A stretch of DNA of 64,000 nt, taken from NCBI GenBank assembly GCA_016869715.1, contig VGDM01000003.1, forward strand, positions 87,938 to 151,937. The letters run 5' to 3'. A program made the translations under genes and the position numbers. Positions 26,230 through 34,056 of this stretch are shown here, piece by piece. A model generated the notes under the pieces. That model saw only the letters and a program-made list of their open reading frames with translations, made no database searches and was not told the origin of the DNA. Origin of the DNA: Alphaproteobacteria bacterium. Lineage in GTDB: Bacteria; Pseudomonadota; Alphaproteobacteria; Acetobacterales; Acetobacteraceae. Numbering within the stretch: the stretch's first letter is position 1; each line of letters begins with the position of its first letter.

Positions 26230-28308
26230 TCAGCGCCCTTCTTGCCGCCAGGTCAGCACCACTGTCCCGAGCAGCAACAAAAGCGCCAACCATGGCGGCA
26301 GCAACGGCAAGGCCGAAATGCTGATCACGCTATGATCGGCATTGCGCCTAAGGCCAATCCAGCCGGCCCCTGACGCCTCTCGCCCTGGCGGCACCATGCG
26401 CAATTCCGGCAGTGCCGGCGCGGCATCCTGGCCCAGCCAGCGGATCGCGCCACGGCCCTGCACCAGCGAGCGCAGCTTTTCACCATCGGCGCGCAGATCA
26501 GCGATTTCCAAAGGATTGGCGACCGCAGCAGCAGCGAATGCTACGCGCTTGCCATCCCCCACCCGCCAAACACCGGGCATGCGCGCCGCAACATCTGCAG
26601 TGGCGCGCCCGCCGCCCGCTTCTTCCAGCCGGACCGTGCTGCGCGCGCCATCGGGCGCGGTGATGGTCACTTCGGGCGGCGGCGCGGCTTCCAGGCTGCG
26701 GCGCGCGATCGCCATGCGGCGACCTTCAATCCGCGCCGTCAAATCTTCTTCTTCCAAGGTGGTTTCTCGCATCAGCCAATGGGCGATGCGGCGCAGCAAT
26801 TCCTCCTGCGGGCCGCCGCCATCATGCCCGCGCCCCCAAAGCCAAATATGGTCTGACATCAGCAAAGCGACGCGCCCTTCGCCGACACGATCCAGCACGA
26901 GCAAGGGCGTGCCTTCCGGGCTTTCCATTACCGCCGTGCCGCCACGCGCCTCACCACGCAGCCAGCGATACCAGCGACCCCAGCTTGCTTCTGACGCAGA
27001 GCTATTGGCGCCCGCCAGCGCCTCGGTCACCGGGTGGCGCGCACCGAGCGTGCTGATGCGCGGACGAAACGGCCCTTCCTCCACCCCCGCACCACGGCCC
27101 ATCGGGCGCGCAGGCAATACCTGCGACAGCGGCGTGAAGGCCAAGGATGCCGGCCCGGCGAATTCCGGCCCGACACTCATCAACAGCGCGCCACCCGCGC
27201 GCACGTGATCGGCGATATTGCGCATATAGGCGGGCGGCAGCAGGCCGCGATTGGTGAAGCGATCAAACACGATCAGGTCGAACTCGCGCAGCTTCACCTG
27301 GAACAATTCCCGCACCGGGAAGGCAATCAGCGCCAATTCATTGAGCGGCGTCAGATCATCCTTCTCCGGCGGGCGGAGAATGGTGAAATGCACCAAATCC
27401 ACATTGGGATCCGCCTTCAGCAAGCGCCGCCACGCGCGTTCGCCGGCATGCGGCTCACCGGAAACCAGCAGCACGCGCAGCCGATCCCGCACACCATTCA
27501 CCGTGACCACCTGGCGGTTATTGAGCGCACTGACCTCACCAGCGCGGGGTTCCGCTTCAAGTTCAATCACCAAAGGGCCGCCACGTGCAATGGGGACGGA
27601 AATCGCGTGCTCACGCCCGATCGGGATTTCCTCACGCCGCGGGGCGCCACCATCGCGGCGGATGATCAGCCCAGCATTGCCGCTGGAAGCTGCGCCCAGA
27701 TCCTCGATCACCACGCGCAATTCGACCTGCTGGCCAACAATGCCAAAGCCGGGCGCCGAGACCAGGCGCAGGCGCCGATCCATTTCGCCGGCGCGGCCAG
27801 GCAGCAGCACATGAAACGGCGCGTCAAAGGGCAGCAACGCCGGCGCGTCATGCACCTGGCCGTCCGTGAGCGCGATCACCCCTGCCAGCCGCGCACGCGG
27901 CACATCGGCCAAGGCCGCGCCAATTGCCGAAAACAGCGCCGTGCCGCGCTGGCCGGCTTCCGGTACCTCCACCACCCGCAAATCCAGCGTCGGCAATCGT
28001 GCGGCGCGTGCTTCGAGCGCTACGCGCGCGGCGGCGATGCGTTCGGCGCGATCCGCGATTCCAGCGCTGTCACTGCGATCAACGGCCAGGATCGCGATAT
28101 CAGGCCGCGTTTCGCGTTCTTCGCGAAGCAGGCGCGGATTGCCGAGTGCGCTCAGCAGAATCACCGCAGCCAGCGCCCGCCACCAAATGCCACGCGCGCG
28201 TTGATAGACGCCATAGGCCAGGAAAATCAACGCAATCAGGGCGAATGCCGCCAGCATCCAAAGCGGTAGGCGGGGAAGAAAATCTATGTAGGCCAGGTGC
28301 TGCGTCAT
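26230..28308 (-). CDS. Large membrane-anchored protein with VWA-like and glutamine-amidotransferase-like regions
   Basis: This 692-residue protein has two N-terminal membrane helices (about residues 14-34 and 42-56) and one near the C-terminus (LPPWLALLLLLGTVVL). After the helices, DIAILAVDRSDSAGIADR resembles a degenerate von Willebrand A domain, but the metal site reads DRSDS rather than DxSxS. The middle region (RVLLVSGEPHAGER and LIVFDRFTNRGLLPPAYM) resembles class I glutamine-amidotransferase-like domains seen in large membrane proteins of MoxR/BatA clusters. No MoxR or DUF58 gene is adjacent. Function is unknown. Confidence 0.65.
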   Translation of the reverse strand: MTQHLAYIDFLPRLPLWMLAAFALIALIFLAYGVYQRARGIWWRALAAVILLSALGNPRLLREERETRPDIAILAVDRSDSAGIADRAERIAAARVALEARAARLPTLDLRVVEVPEAGQRGTALFSAIGAALADVPRARLAGVIALTDGQVHDAPALLPFDAPFHVLLPGRAGEMDRRLRLVSAPGFGIVGQQVELRVVIEDLGAASSGNAGLIIRRDGGAPRREEIPIGREHAISVPIARGGPLVIELEAEPRAGEVSALNNRQVVTVNGVRDRLRVLLVSGEPHAGERAWRRLLKADPNVDLVHFTILRPPEKDDLTPLNELALIAFPVRELFQVKLREFDLIVFDRFTNRGLLPPAYMRNIADHVRAGGALLMSVGPEFAGPASLAFTPLSQVLPARPMGRGAGVEEGPFRPRISTLGARHPVTEALAGANSSASEASWGRWYRWLRGEARGGTAVMESPEGTPLLVLDRVGEGRVALLMSDHIWLWGRGHDGGGPQEELLRRIAHWLMRETTLEEEDLTARIEGRRMAIARRSLEAAPPPEVTITAPDGARSTVRLEEAGGGRATADVAARMPGVWRVGDGKRVAFAAAAVANPLEIADLRADGEKLRSLVQGRGAIRWLGQDAAPALPELRMVPPGREASGAGWIGLRRNADHSVISISALPLLPPWLALLLLLGTVVLTWRQEGR

Positions 28309-28365
28309 GGCCGACCACGCCGGGGCAACCTTACGGCCTCGGCTACCGCCAAGACTGGCGCCGCA

Positions 28366-29028
28366 TTAGGCAGCAGTGCTGCCCACCAGGCGCCAGGTCG
28401 GGTCTGCGCTATTGAGGTCACGCTGGAAGGTCCAGACATCGGTCATTTCCGTCACCGCCTCGGCACCCGAAACTATCGAGCCATCCCGCGCCTGCACCAG
28501 ATTGATCTGATCCGTCACCAGGCGCACGGTGATTTCAGCGACACTGCCGCGCAGCTCGGCGGCCTCAATGCCGCTTTCCTCAACACTGCGGAGTTCCGTG
28601 CGCTGGGTTTCGCCAGCCGCCTCACGCGCGGCAATTGCTTGATCGAAGCCGGCATATGCTTCTTCGGACAAAAGCGGCCTCAAGGTGGCGCGATCACCAC
28701 GGCCAAAGGCTTCCACAATCATGCCAAAGGCGGTTTCAGCGCCATCCAGAAAACGGTTCGGCTCAAAACCGCGGTCGCGCTTCTGAATTTGCATCAGCGC
28801 TTCACCGGCCGGGCTGCGCGGGTCAGGAATGGCACGCCGCGCATCGCCCTGGGACGGTTTGGGGCCGATATCTACCTCAGTCGCAGGGCCGCGCTCGGGC
28901 GCCGGCGCGGCTTCGGGCTGCGCCTGACGTTCAAACCCCGTCCGGCGGCCAAGCACGCTCCGCAGGCGCAGCACCAAAAAAGCTGCGATCATGGCAAAGA
29001 GGATCAAATCTATCGGCAAGCCGCCCAT
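28366..29028 (-). CDS. Tim44-domain membrane protein
   Basis: This 220-residue protein has one N-terminal membrane helix (LILFAMIAAFLVLRLRSVL), a proline/glutamate-rich linker, and a C-terminal Tim44-like domain. The domain includes FLDGAETAFGMIVEAFGRGD and ends WTFQRDLNSADPTWRLVGS. Alphaproteobacterial Tim44-like (TimA) proteins are inner-membrane proteins related to mitochondrial Tim44. It lies 57 bases upstream of the large membrane protein on the same strand, so cotranscription is possible. Confidence 0.85.
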   Translation of the reverse strand: MGGLPIDLILFAMIAAFLVLRLRSVLGRRTGFERQAQPEAAPAPERGPATEVDIGPKPSQGDARRAIPDPRSPAGEALMQIQKRDRGFEPNRFLDGAETAFGMIVEAFGRGDRATLRPLLSEEAYAGFDQAIAAREAAGETQRTELRSVEESGIEAAELRGSVAEITVRLVTDQINLVQARDGSIVSGAEAVTEMTDVWTFQRDLNSADPTWRLVGSTAA

Positions 29029-29204
29029 GTTTTACTCCTTAGGTTCTAATCTAGGGTCTCGACCGCCCGAGGGCAACGCTTGGATTGGGTGGAACAAGGA
29101 ATGAATTATCCAGGCTCGGGGCGCTGATTGCCCAAATACAAGGCTGGTTGCGGGCGTGCTGGAGCCTCGCTAGACAAACTGGGATCAAACAAGGGACGAC
29201 ACTC

Positions 29205-29759
29205 GTGATTCTGCTTCGGCATGGGCAAAGCGAATTCAACCTGCTTTTCACGCAAACCCGCAAAGACCCCGGCATTATTGACCCCAAGCTGACACCGCTT
29301 GGCCAGACCCAGGCCGATGAAGCCGCCGAAGCGCTGGCACATGAGGGCATTTGGCGCATCATCGTCTCCCCCTACACGCGGGCTTTGCAGACAGCCCTGC
29401 CAGTCGCGCGGCGCTTGAACCTGCCGCTGACCGTGACGCCAACGGTGCGCGAACGCTACGCCTTCACCTGCGATATCGGCCGCCCGGTGACTGAATTGCG
29501 GCTCGATTTTCCGCATGTGGTGCTGGACCATATTGACGAGGTCTGGTGGCCGCCGGTGGAAGAGCCTGCCGAACAGGTGATTGACCGCGCCCAGCTATTC
29601 CGCGCCGAGATGGCCGCGCTGCAGGATTGGTCCCATACACTGGTTGTCTCCCATTGGGGCTTCATCCTGGCCTTTACCGGTAAAAGCGTGATGAATGGCC
29701 AAATGCTGCGCGTGGACCCGACCGAAGCGCCGCCCGCCGAAATCATCTGGAAGCACTGA
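29205..29759 (+). CDS. Histidine phosphatase family protein
   Basis: This 184-residue phosphoglycerate-mutase-like phosphatase has the RHG motif LLRHGQSEFN at the N-terminus and the second catalytic histidine in LVVSHWGFILAF. The GTG at 29205 is chosen because AAGGGA lies upstream and homology starts at that point. A longer frame from 29085 would add 40 residues of unrelated sequence. Substrate is unknown: it could be a sugar phosphate, nucleotide or phosphoprotein. Confidence 0.8.
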   Translation: MILLRHGQSEFNLLFTQTRKDPGIIDPKLTPLGQTQADEAAEALAHEGIWRIIVSPYTRALQTALPVARRLNLPLTVTPTVRERYAFTCDIGRPVTELRLDFPHVVLDHIDEVWWPPVEEPAEQVIDRAQLFRAEMAALQDWSHTLVVSHWGFILAFTGKSVMNGQMLRVDPTEAPPAEIIWKH

Positions 29760-29845
29760 AGGGGGCGCCTTGCCGCGCTAGAATGAGTTGCGTTCACATG
29801 TATTCACGCCACCCGCTCTACCTCGTTGTTTTTCGAGCATCTTCA

Positions 29846-29873
29846 CACGTTCAGATGATCCCATCTGAACGTG
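29846..29873. repeat. Perfect 12-bp inverted repeat at the end of the response-regulator gene
   Basis: CACGTTCAGATG (29846-29857) and CATCTGAACGTG (29862-29873) are exact reverse complements around a 4-base loop. The stop codon of the response regulator lies inside the left arm. No T-run follows on either strand, so it is not a classical terminator. It could be an mRNA 3'-end stabiliser or a protein site. Confidence 0.6.
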
Positions 29874-30579
29874 ATCTGCTCTGACCCGCCTCCAACCGAT
29901 AGCCGCCTGCATCGGTCAACAAAATACGCGCTTCTGCCGGATTGGCTTCGATCTTCTGACGCAGGCGGTAAATATGGGTCTCCAGCGTATGCGTGGTGAC
30001 CTTGCTGTTGTAGCTCCAAACTTCGCTCAACAAAGTCTCGCGGGAAACAGGCGCGCCGCCGGTGCTGAGTAGGAAGGCAAGAATCGCCGTTTCCTTTTCC
30101 GTCAGGCGGATTTTGCGCCCTCGCCGTGGTTCCTGAAGCAGTTTGGCGGTGCGGCGAAACTCATAAGGGCCGATGGTGCAAACGCCATTCGTTCCATCGG
30201 CCAGGCGCGCGATTTGCGCCTGCAGCTTCACGATCAATTCCTGCACCCTGAAGGGCTTCACCATGGCGTCATTGGCCCCGGCATCGAGGCAGGGCAGCAC
30301 CTCTGCCTCGCCAGCCGCCCCGGCCAGGATGATGATGGGCAGGCGCAGACCCGCGCGGCGGAGCTTGGCGCAAAACTCCCGCGCTGAGCCATCTGGTAGC
30401 CCAAGATCAAGCAGAATGGCGGCGAAACGGGCGCCATCGGCGCGGATCGTGGCCTCAGCCTCGGCGGTGCTGGCAGCCCCTGTTGCGCTGAATTCGCCCC
30501 CGAAGGCCAATTGCTCAGCCAGGCTCGCCCGAAGCCTTTCATTGTCATCCACGATCAGTACGGGATGCGGGGTGGTCAT
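29851..30579 (-). CDS. OmpR-family response regulator
   Basis: This 242-residue two-component regulator has a receiver domain with LIVDDNERLR (acidic pocket) and the phospho-acceptor aspartate in AAILLDLGLPDG, and a winged-helix DNA-binding domain with RKIRLTEKETAILAFL and THTLETHIYRLRQKIE. The start at 30579 (MTTPHPVL) fits the family. No histidine kinase is adjacent, so it is an orphan by context. It is divergent from ribA. Confidence 0.88.
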   Translation of the reverse strand: MTTPHPVLIVDDNERLRASLAEQLAFGGEFSATGAASTAEAEATIRADGARFAAILLDLGLPDGSAREFCAKLRRAGLRLPIIILAGAAGEAEVLPCLDAGANDAMVKPFRVQELIVKLQAQIARLADGTNGVCTIGPYEFRRTAKLLQEPRRGRKIRLTEKETAILAFLLSTGGAPVSRETLLSEVWSYNSKVTTHTLETHIYRLRQKIEANPAEARILLTDAGGYRLEAGQSRSRSDGII

Positions 30580-30784
30580 CGGCGTTGGGCCTTTTCCCTG
30601 GTCATGCGGCACAGCCAAGATGGCAACAGCGCCCGGACTTGATCGCTATCAATGCCACCCTCCCATACCTGACCGCAAGACAGGCTTGGCGGCTTTGGGC
30701 TTCTTTCTGACCTTGGGCTCGCAAAGCGCCGTATCAGTGCCACATTTCCGATGGTTGAATGAAAGCGTATTGGAAACCCGTCAC

Positions 30785-31942
30785 ATGTCCCCACAAGGTG
30801 GCTTTTTGTCACAAAGCCCAGAGCTCACCCTTGATCCGCGCCGCCTTGCCATGCGCGCGGTACATCGCGCGATTTCCGATTTGCGCCGTGGCACGCCAGT
30901 GCTGATTGTCCAGGAGGAAACTACGCTACTGGTTGGCGCAGCGGAAACCTTGGGCGCGGCGGGCCTGGCTGACATCGCCAATGCGGCTCTGGCCGCGCCG
31001 GTTTTGCTGCTGGCGCCGGTGCGCGCTGCGGCACTGCTGCGCCGGCCAGTGACGCAACCGGAAAACCAACCAGTGGTCGCGCTGCGTCTGCCCGCGGCAG
31101 CGCTGGACCCGGCAAGGCTGCGTGGCTTGGCCGACCCAACTGCTGAAAGCCTTTTGCCGACCGAAGCCGAGCAATTGGCGCCGCCGCCGCTTTCTGGCGC
31201 TGCCCTGGCGCTCGCCAAGCTTGGCCGCTTGCTGCCCGCCCTGGTGGTGGCACCCGCTGCCCCCGGCGTGGCCGAGCGGCTTTCGCTGCTGTCAGTCCCG
31301 GCCGAGGATATCCTGGCCTATCCCATCGGCGCCGCTGTCACCCTGAAGCGCGTGGCCGAAGCCCGTGTGCCGCTGGAAGATGCGCCGGAAGCACGCATCA
31401 TTGCCTTCCGCGCCGCCGATGGCGGGATTGAGCACCTCGCCATGCTGGTGGGTGATCCGGAAGCGAGTGCCGCAGCCGGGCAAGCACCTTTGGTCCGCGC
31501 GCATTCCGAATGTTTTACGGGTGATCTTCTGGGCTCGCTCCGCTGCGATTGCGGGCCGCAGCTGCGCGGCGCGATCAAGCGCATGGCGGAAGATCCGGCG
31601 GGTGGCGTGCTGCTTTATCTGGCGCAGGAAGGGCGCGGCATTGGCCTGGTGAATAAGCTGCGCGCCTATACGCTGCAGGATCGCGGGCTTGATACACTCG
31701 ATGCCAATCGCGCACTTGGCTATGGCGCGGATGAGCGCAACTTCCTGGTCGCAGCGACCATGTTGCGAGAGGTGGGCATCCCGCGTGTGCGGCTGCTGAC
31801 CAACAATCCCGACAAGCTTTCGGGACTCGCCGCTTGTGGCATTGAGGTCGTGGGCCGCGAAGCCCATTCTTTTGACCCGAATGGCGTGAATGACGCCTAT
31901 CTGGACACCAAGGCGCGCCGCTTCGGCCATATGCTGGGGTAG
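30785..31942 (+). CDS. ribA: GTP cyclohydrolase II with degenerate N-terminal DHBP-synthase-like region
   Basis: This 385-residue protein makes 2,5-diamino-6-ribosylamino-4-pyrimidinone phosphate from GTP, the first step of riboflavin synthesis. The zinc cysteines are in ECFTGDLLGSLRCDCG, followed by LAQEGRGIGLVNKLRAY and VRLLTNNPDKLSGL. The N-terminal 190 residues begin like RibB (AVHRAISDLRRGTPVLI) but lack the acidic DDEDRENEGD-type catalytic loop, so only the cyclohydrolase is expected to be active. The ATG at 30785 is chosen by homology; a longer frame runs into the divergent regulator. Confidence 0.88.
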   Translation: MSPQGGFLSQSPELTLDPRRLAMRAVHRAISDLRRGTPVLIVQEETTLLVGAAETLGAAGLADIANAALAAPVLLLAPVRAAALLRRPVTQPENQPVVALRLPAAALDPARLRGLADPTAESLLPTEAEQLAPPPLSGAALALAKLGRLLPALVVAPAAPGVAERLSLLSVPAEDILAYPIGAAVTLKRVAEARVPLEDAPEARIIAFRAADGGIEHLAMLVGDPEASAAAGQAPLVRAHSECFTGDLLGSLRCDCGPQLRGAIKRMAEDPAGGVLLYLAQEGRGIGLVNKLRAYTLQDRGLDTLDANRALGYGADERNFLVAATMLREVGIPRVRLLTNNPDKLSGLAACGIEVVGREAHSFDPNGVNDAYLDTKARRFGHMLG

Positions 31943-31958
31943 GCGATGCGCCCAAGCT

Positions 31959-32012
31959 GGAGTATTTTCAAGCCAATTGGCAACACTCGGCGGCTTGGAA
32001 AATGCGACCAAA
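31959..32012 (+). repeat. REP-like palindromic element, copy B
   Basis: The 44-bp core is 31962-32005, preceded by TGGAG and followed by GACCAAACA. Outer arms are GTATTTTC/GAAAATGC and the inner stem is CCAATTG/CACTCGG, less perfect than copies A and D. It lies 10 bases from copy C in the same orientation, forming a tandem pair in the ribA to L,D-transpeptidase spacer. Confidence 0.72.
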
Positions 32013-32015
32013 CAA

Positions 32016-32071
32016 GCATTTTCAAGCCAATTGGCAACACTTGCCGGCTCGGAAAATGCGGCCAGACCAAA
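32016..32071 (+). repeat. REP-like palindromic element, copy C
   Basis: The 44-bp core is 32016-32059, with arms GCATTTTC/GAAAATGC and inner stem CCAATTG/CACTTGC around loop GCAA. It follows copy B directly and is trailed by GGCCAGACCAAAA. It lacks the GGAG head because the tail of copy B takes its place. Confidence 0.72.
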
Positions 32072-32113
32072 ATTTAGACCATGTCTGTTGAGCGGATGCG
32101 AAACGGAGATGGC

Positions 32114-32602
32114 ATGGCTCAACTTGGTCCGGATGGGCTGCTCCGGTTCCAGGGTGGGGTTTATCGTTGCGCCATCGGCAAGGGTGGCAGGCGGGCCGAT
32201 AAGCGCGAAGGTGATGGCGCAACACCGGTGGGGCTATTGCCGCTACGCCGCGTGTTGTATCGCGCTGATCGCTTGACCCCGCCGCGCGCCGCGGTGCCGG
32301 TGGCGCCCATCGCGCCCGATGATGGCTGGTGCGATGATCCGACGCATGCGGATTACAATACGCACATCCGACTGCTGCATTCGGCACGGCATGAAGAACT
32401 TTGGCGCGCGGATCAAATCTACGATGTGATCGGCGTGCTTGGCTGGAATGATGCACCGGTGGCGCGCGGGCGGGGTAGCGCGATTTTCTTGCACCTCGCA
32501 CGCCCAGGCTTCAGCCCGACCGAGGGTTGCATCGCGCTAGAACAGCTTGATCTTCTGCGCATCTTGGCCGAGGGGCTCATGGCGATTGAGGTTATGGCTT
32601 GA
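32114..32602 (+). CDS. L,D-transpeptidase (YkuD-domain) family protein
   Basis: This 162-residue protein carries the YkuD active-site signature: H127 in FLHLARPG and the nucleophile C139 in PTEGCIAL. The family cross-links peptidoglycan or attaches lipoproteins. No signal peptide or membrane helix is seen, so either export is unconventional or the role is different. The ATG at 32114 is chosen because GGAG lies 5 bases upstream; the frame is also open from 32081. Confidence 0.8.
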   Translation: MAQLGPDGLLRFQGGVYRCAIGKGGRRADKREGDGATPVGLLPLRRVLYRADRLTPPRAAVPVAPIAPDDGWCDDPTHADYNTHIRLLHSARHEELWRADQIYDVIGVLGWNDAPVARGRGSAIFLHLARPGFSPTEGCIALEQLDLLRILAEGLMAIEVMA

Positions 32603-32653
32603 AGCCTGCGACATCGAATCATGCTACCTGGTGCCGCAGACAAGGCGCGCTCT

Positions 32654-33880
32654 TCAGCTTCTAACCAGATTGCAGCCGCCCTCGTTCAGTGGGCGGAAGG
32701 CCTTGTCGGCCTCAGTCGTCTGCAAAAGCTTGTAGTAATCCCAGAGGCCGCGGCTTTCCTCGGGCTTTTTTACCTCAAACAGGAAGGATGGATGGATCTT
32801 GCGCCCATCTGCACGAATGCTGCCAGACCCAAAGGCATCATCATCTGTTGGCATCGCCTTCATGCGCGCGACAGCGGCCGCACCATCTGCCTTGGCAGCG
32901 GCCACGCCCATATCGGCCACTGCCTTCAGGTAATGCAAAGCGCCCGCATAGGTGCCGGCATGGGTGCTGGCAAAGCCGGCAGTGCCGATTTGCGGGCGCA
33001 TGCGTTGCGTAAGCGCGCGGGTGCGGTCATTCAGATCCCAATAGAAGCTTTCGGTCACGATCAGCCCTTGCGCCGTATTCAGGGATAGCGAATGTACTTC
33101 CGTGATGAACAACAGCAATGAGGCAAGCCGCACGCCGCGCCGAGTAAGCCCGAATTCGGCGGCCTGCTTCACGCAATTGATCGTATCCGTTCCCGCATTG
33201 GCAAGGCCGATCACTTTGGCGCGGCTGGCTTGCGCCTGCACCAGGAAGGAGGAGAAATCCGACGTCCCCGGAAAGGGCGTGCGCACAGAGCCAAGAATGC
33301 GCCCGCCTGCGGCACGCACGAAGCTTGCCGTATCGCGTTCCAGCGCATGACCAAAGGCGTAATCGGCCGTGATGAAGAACCAGGAATCGCCCCCGGCGCG
33401 CACCGTGGCGCCGCCCACGGAATTGGCCAGCATCCAGGTATCATAAGTCCAGTGCACCATATTGGGTGAGCAGCGCGCACCGGTCAGATCCGATGTGGCG
33501 GCTGAGCTATTGATATGCACCTTGTTCTTTTCACGGCAGATATCATTGGCCGCGAGTGCGACGGAAGATGTGGCCACATCCACCAGCGCATCCACGCCAT
33601 CACGATCAAACCATTGGCGCGCGATATTCACGCCAACATCGGGGCGGTTCTGGTGGTCCGCGAAGACGATTTCCACATTGAAGCCACGCTGGCCGAAATC
33701 CTGCACCGCCTGGCGTGCAGCAGCGACCGAGACGCTGCCAGTGACATCGCGGTACATGCCGGACATATCCACGGGCACGCCGAGCTTGATGGTACTGGCG
33801 GCTTGCGCCTTGGCACTGCGCCAAGGCAAGCCCCCCAAAGGTGCGGCGGCGCCGGCCGCCAGGATGTTTCTTCTGTTCAA
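32654..33880 (-). CDS. Branched-chain amino acid-type ABC transporter substrate-binding protein
   Basis: This 408-residue periplasmic receptor of the Liv type starts with a signal peptide containing NRRNILAAGAAAPLGGLP and continues TIKLGVPVDMSGMYRDVTG. Later segments such as TYDTWMLANSVG and TADYAFGHALERDT match the type I binding-protein fold. It begins with TTG; GGGGAG stands upstream. No permease or ATPase genes are adjacent, so it is a solitary receptor. It ends 51 bases from the L,D-transpeptidase stop, convergent. Confidence 0.88.
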   Translation of the reverse strand: MNRRNILAAGAAAPLGGLPWRSAKAQAASTIKLGVPVDMSGMYRDVTGSVSVAAARQAVQDFGQRGFNVEIVFADHQNRPDVGVNIARQWFDRDGVDALVDVATSSVALAANDICREKNKVHINSSAATSDLTGARCSPNMVHWTYDTWMLANSVGGATVRAGGDSWFFITADYAFGHALERDTASFVRAAGGRILGSVRTPFPGTSDFSSFLVQAQASRAKVIGLANAGTDTINCVKQAAEFGLTRRGVRLASLLLFITEVHSLSLNTAQGLIVTESFYWDLNDRTRALTQRMRPQIGTAGFASTHAGTYAGALHYLKAVADMGVAAAKADGAAAVARMKAMPTDDDAFGSGSIRADGRKIHPSFLFEVKKPEESRGLWDYYKLLQTTEADKAFRPLNEGGCNLVRS

Positions 33881-34056
33881 GGTCAGGTTTCTCTCCCCAA
33901 AGGGCGATCTGTGGTCACCACTGAGGGAAGCTTGGACCTTGGGTAAGGAAGAGTCGAGGGTGGGAAAACGCCCAGAACGCCGCCGCGATCAGGCCCTGAT
34001 CGCGACGTCAGGATGCCAAACGCGAGGCATTATACGACGACGGGGGCCCAATGGGC
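33881..34056. promoter_or_regulatory. Upstream region of the Liv-type binding-protein gene with a 21-bp palindrome
   Basis: CGCGATCAGG and CCTGATCGCG (33984-34004) form a perfect 10-bp inverted repeat around a single C. The one-base centre is too small for a good hairpin loop, so an operator for a dimeric regulator is more likely than a terminator. It lies about 105 bases upstream of the TTG start. Nothing else coding is seen here. Confidence 0.35.

Noticed and set aside
27034..28269. 411-codon plus-strand frame inside the large membrane-protein gene
   Set aside because: Antisense shadow; Gln/His/Arg-rich translation without structure, while the minus strand has clear membrane helices and domains.
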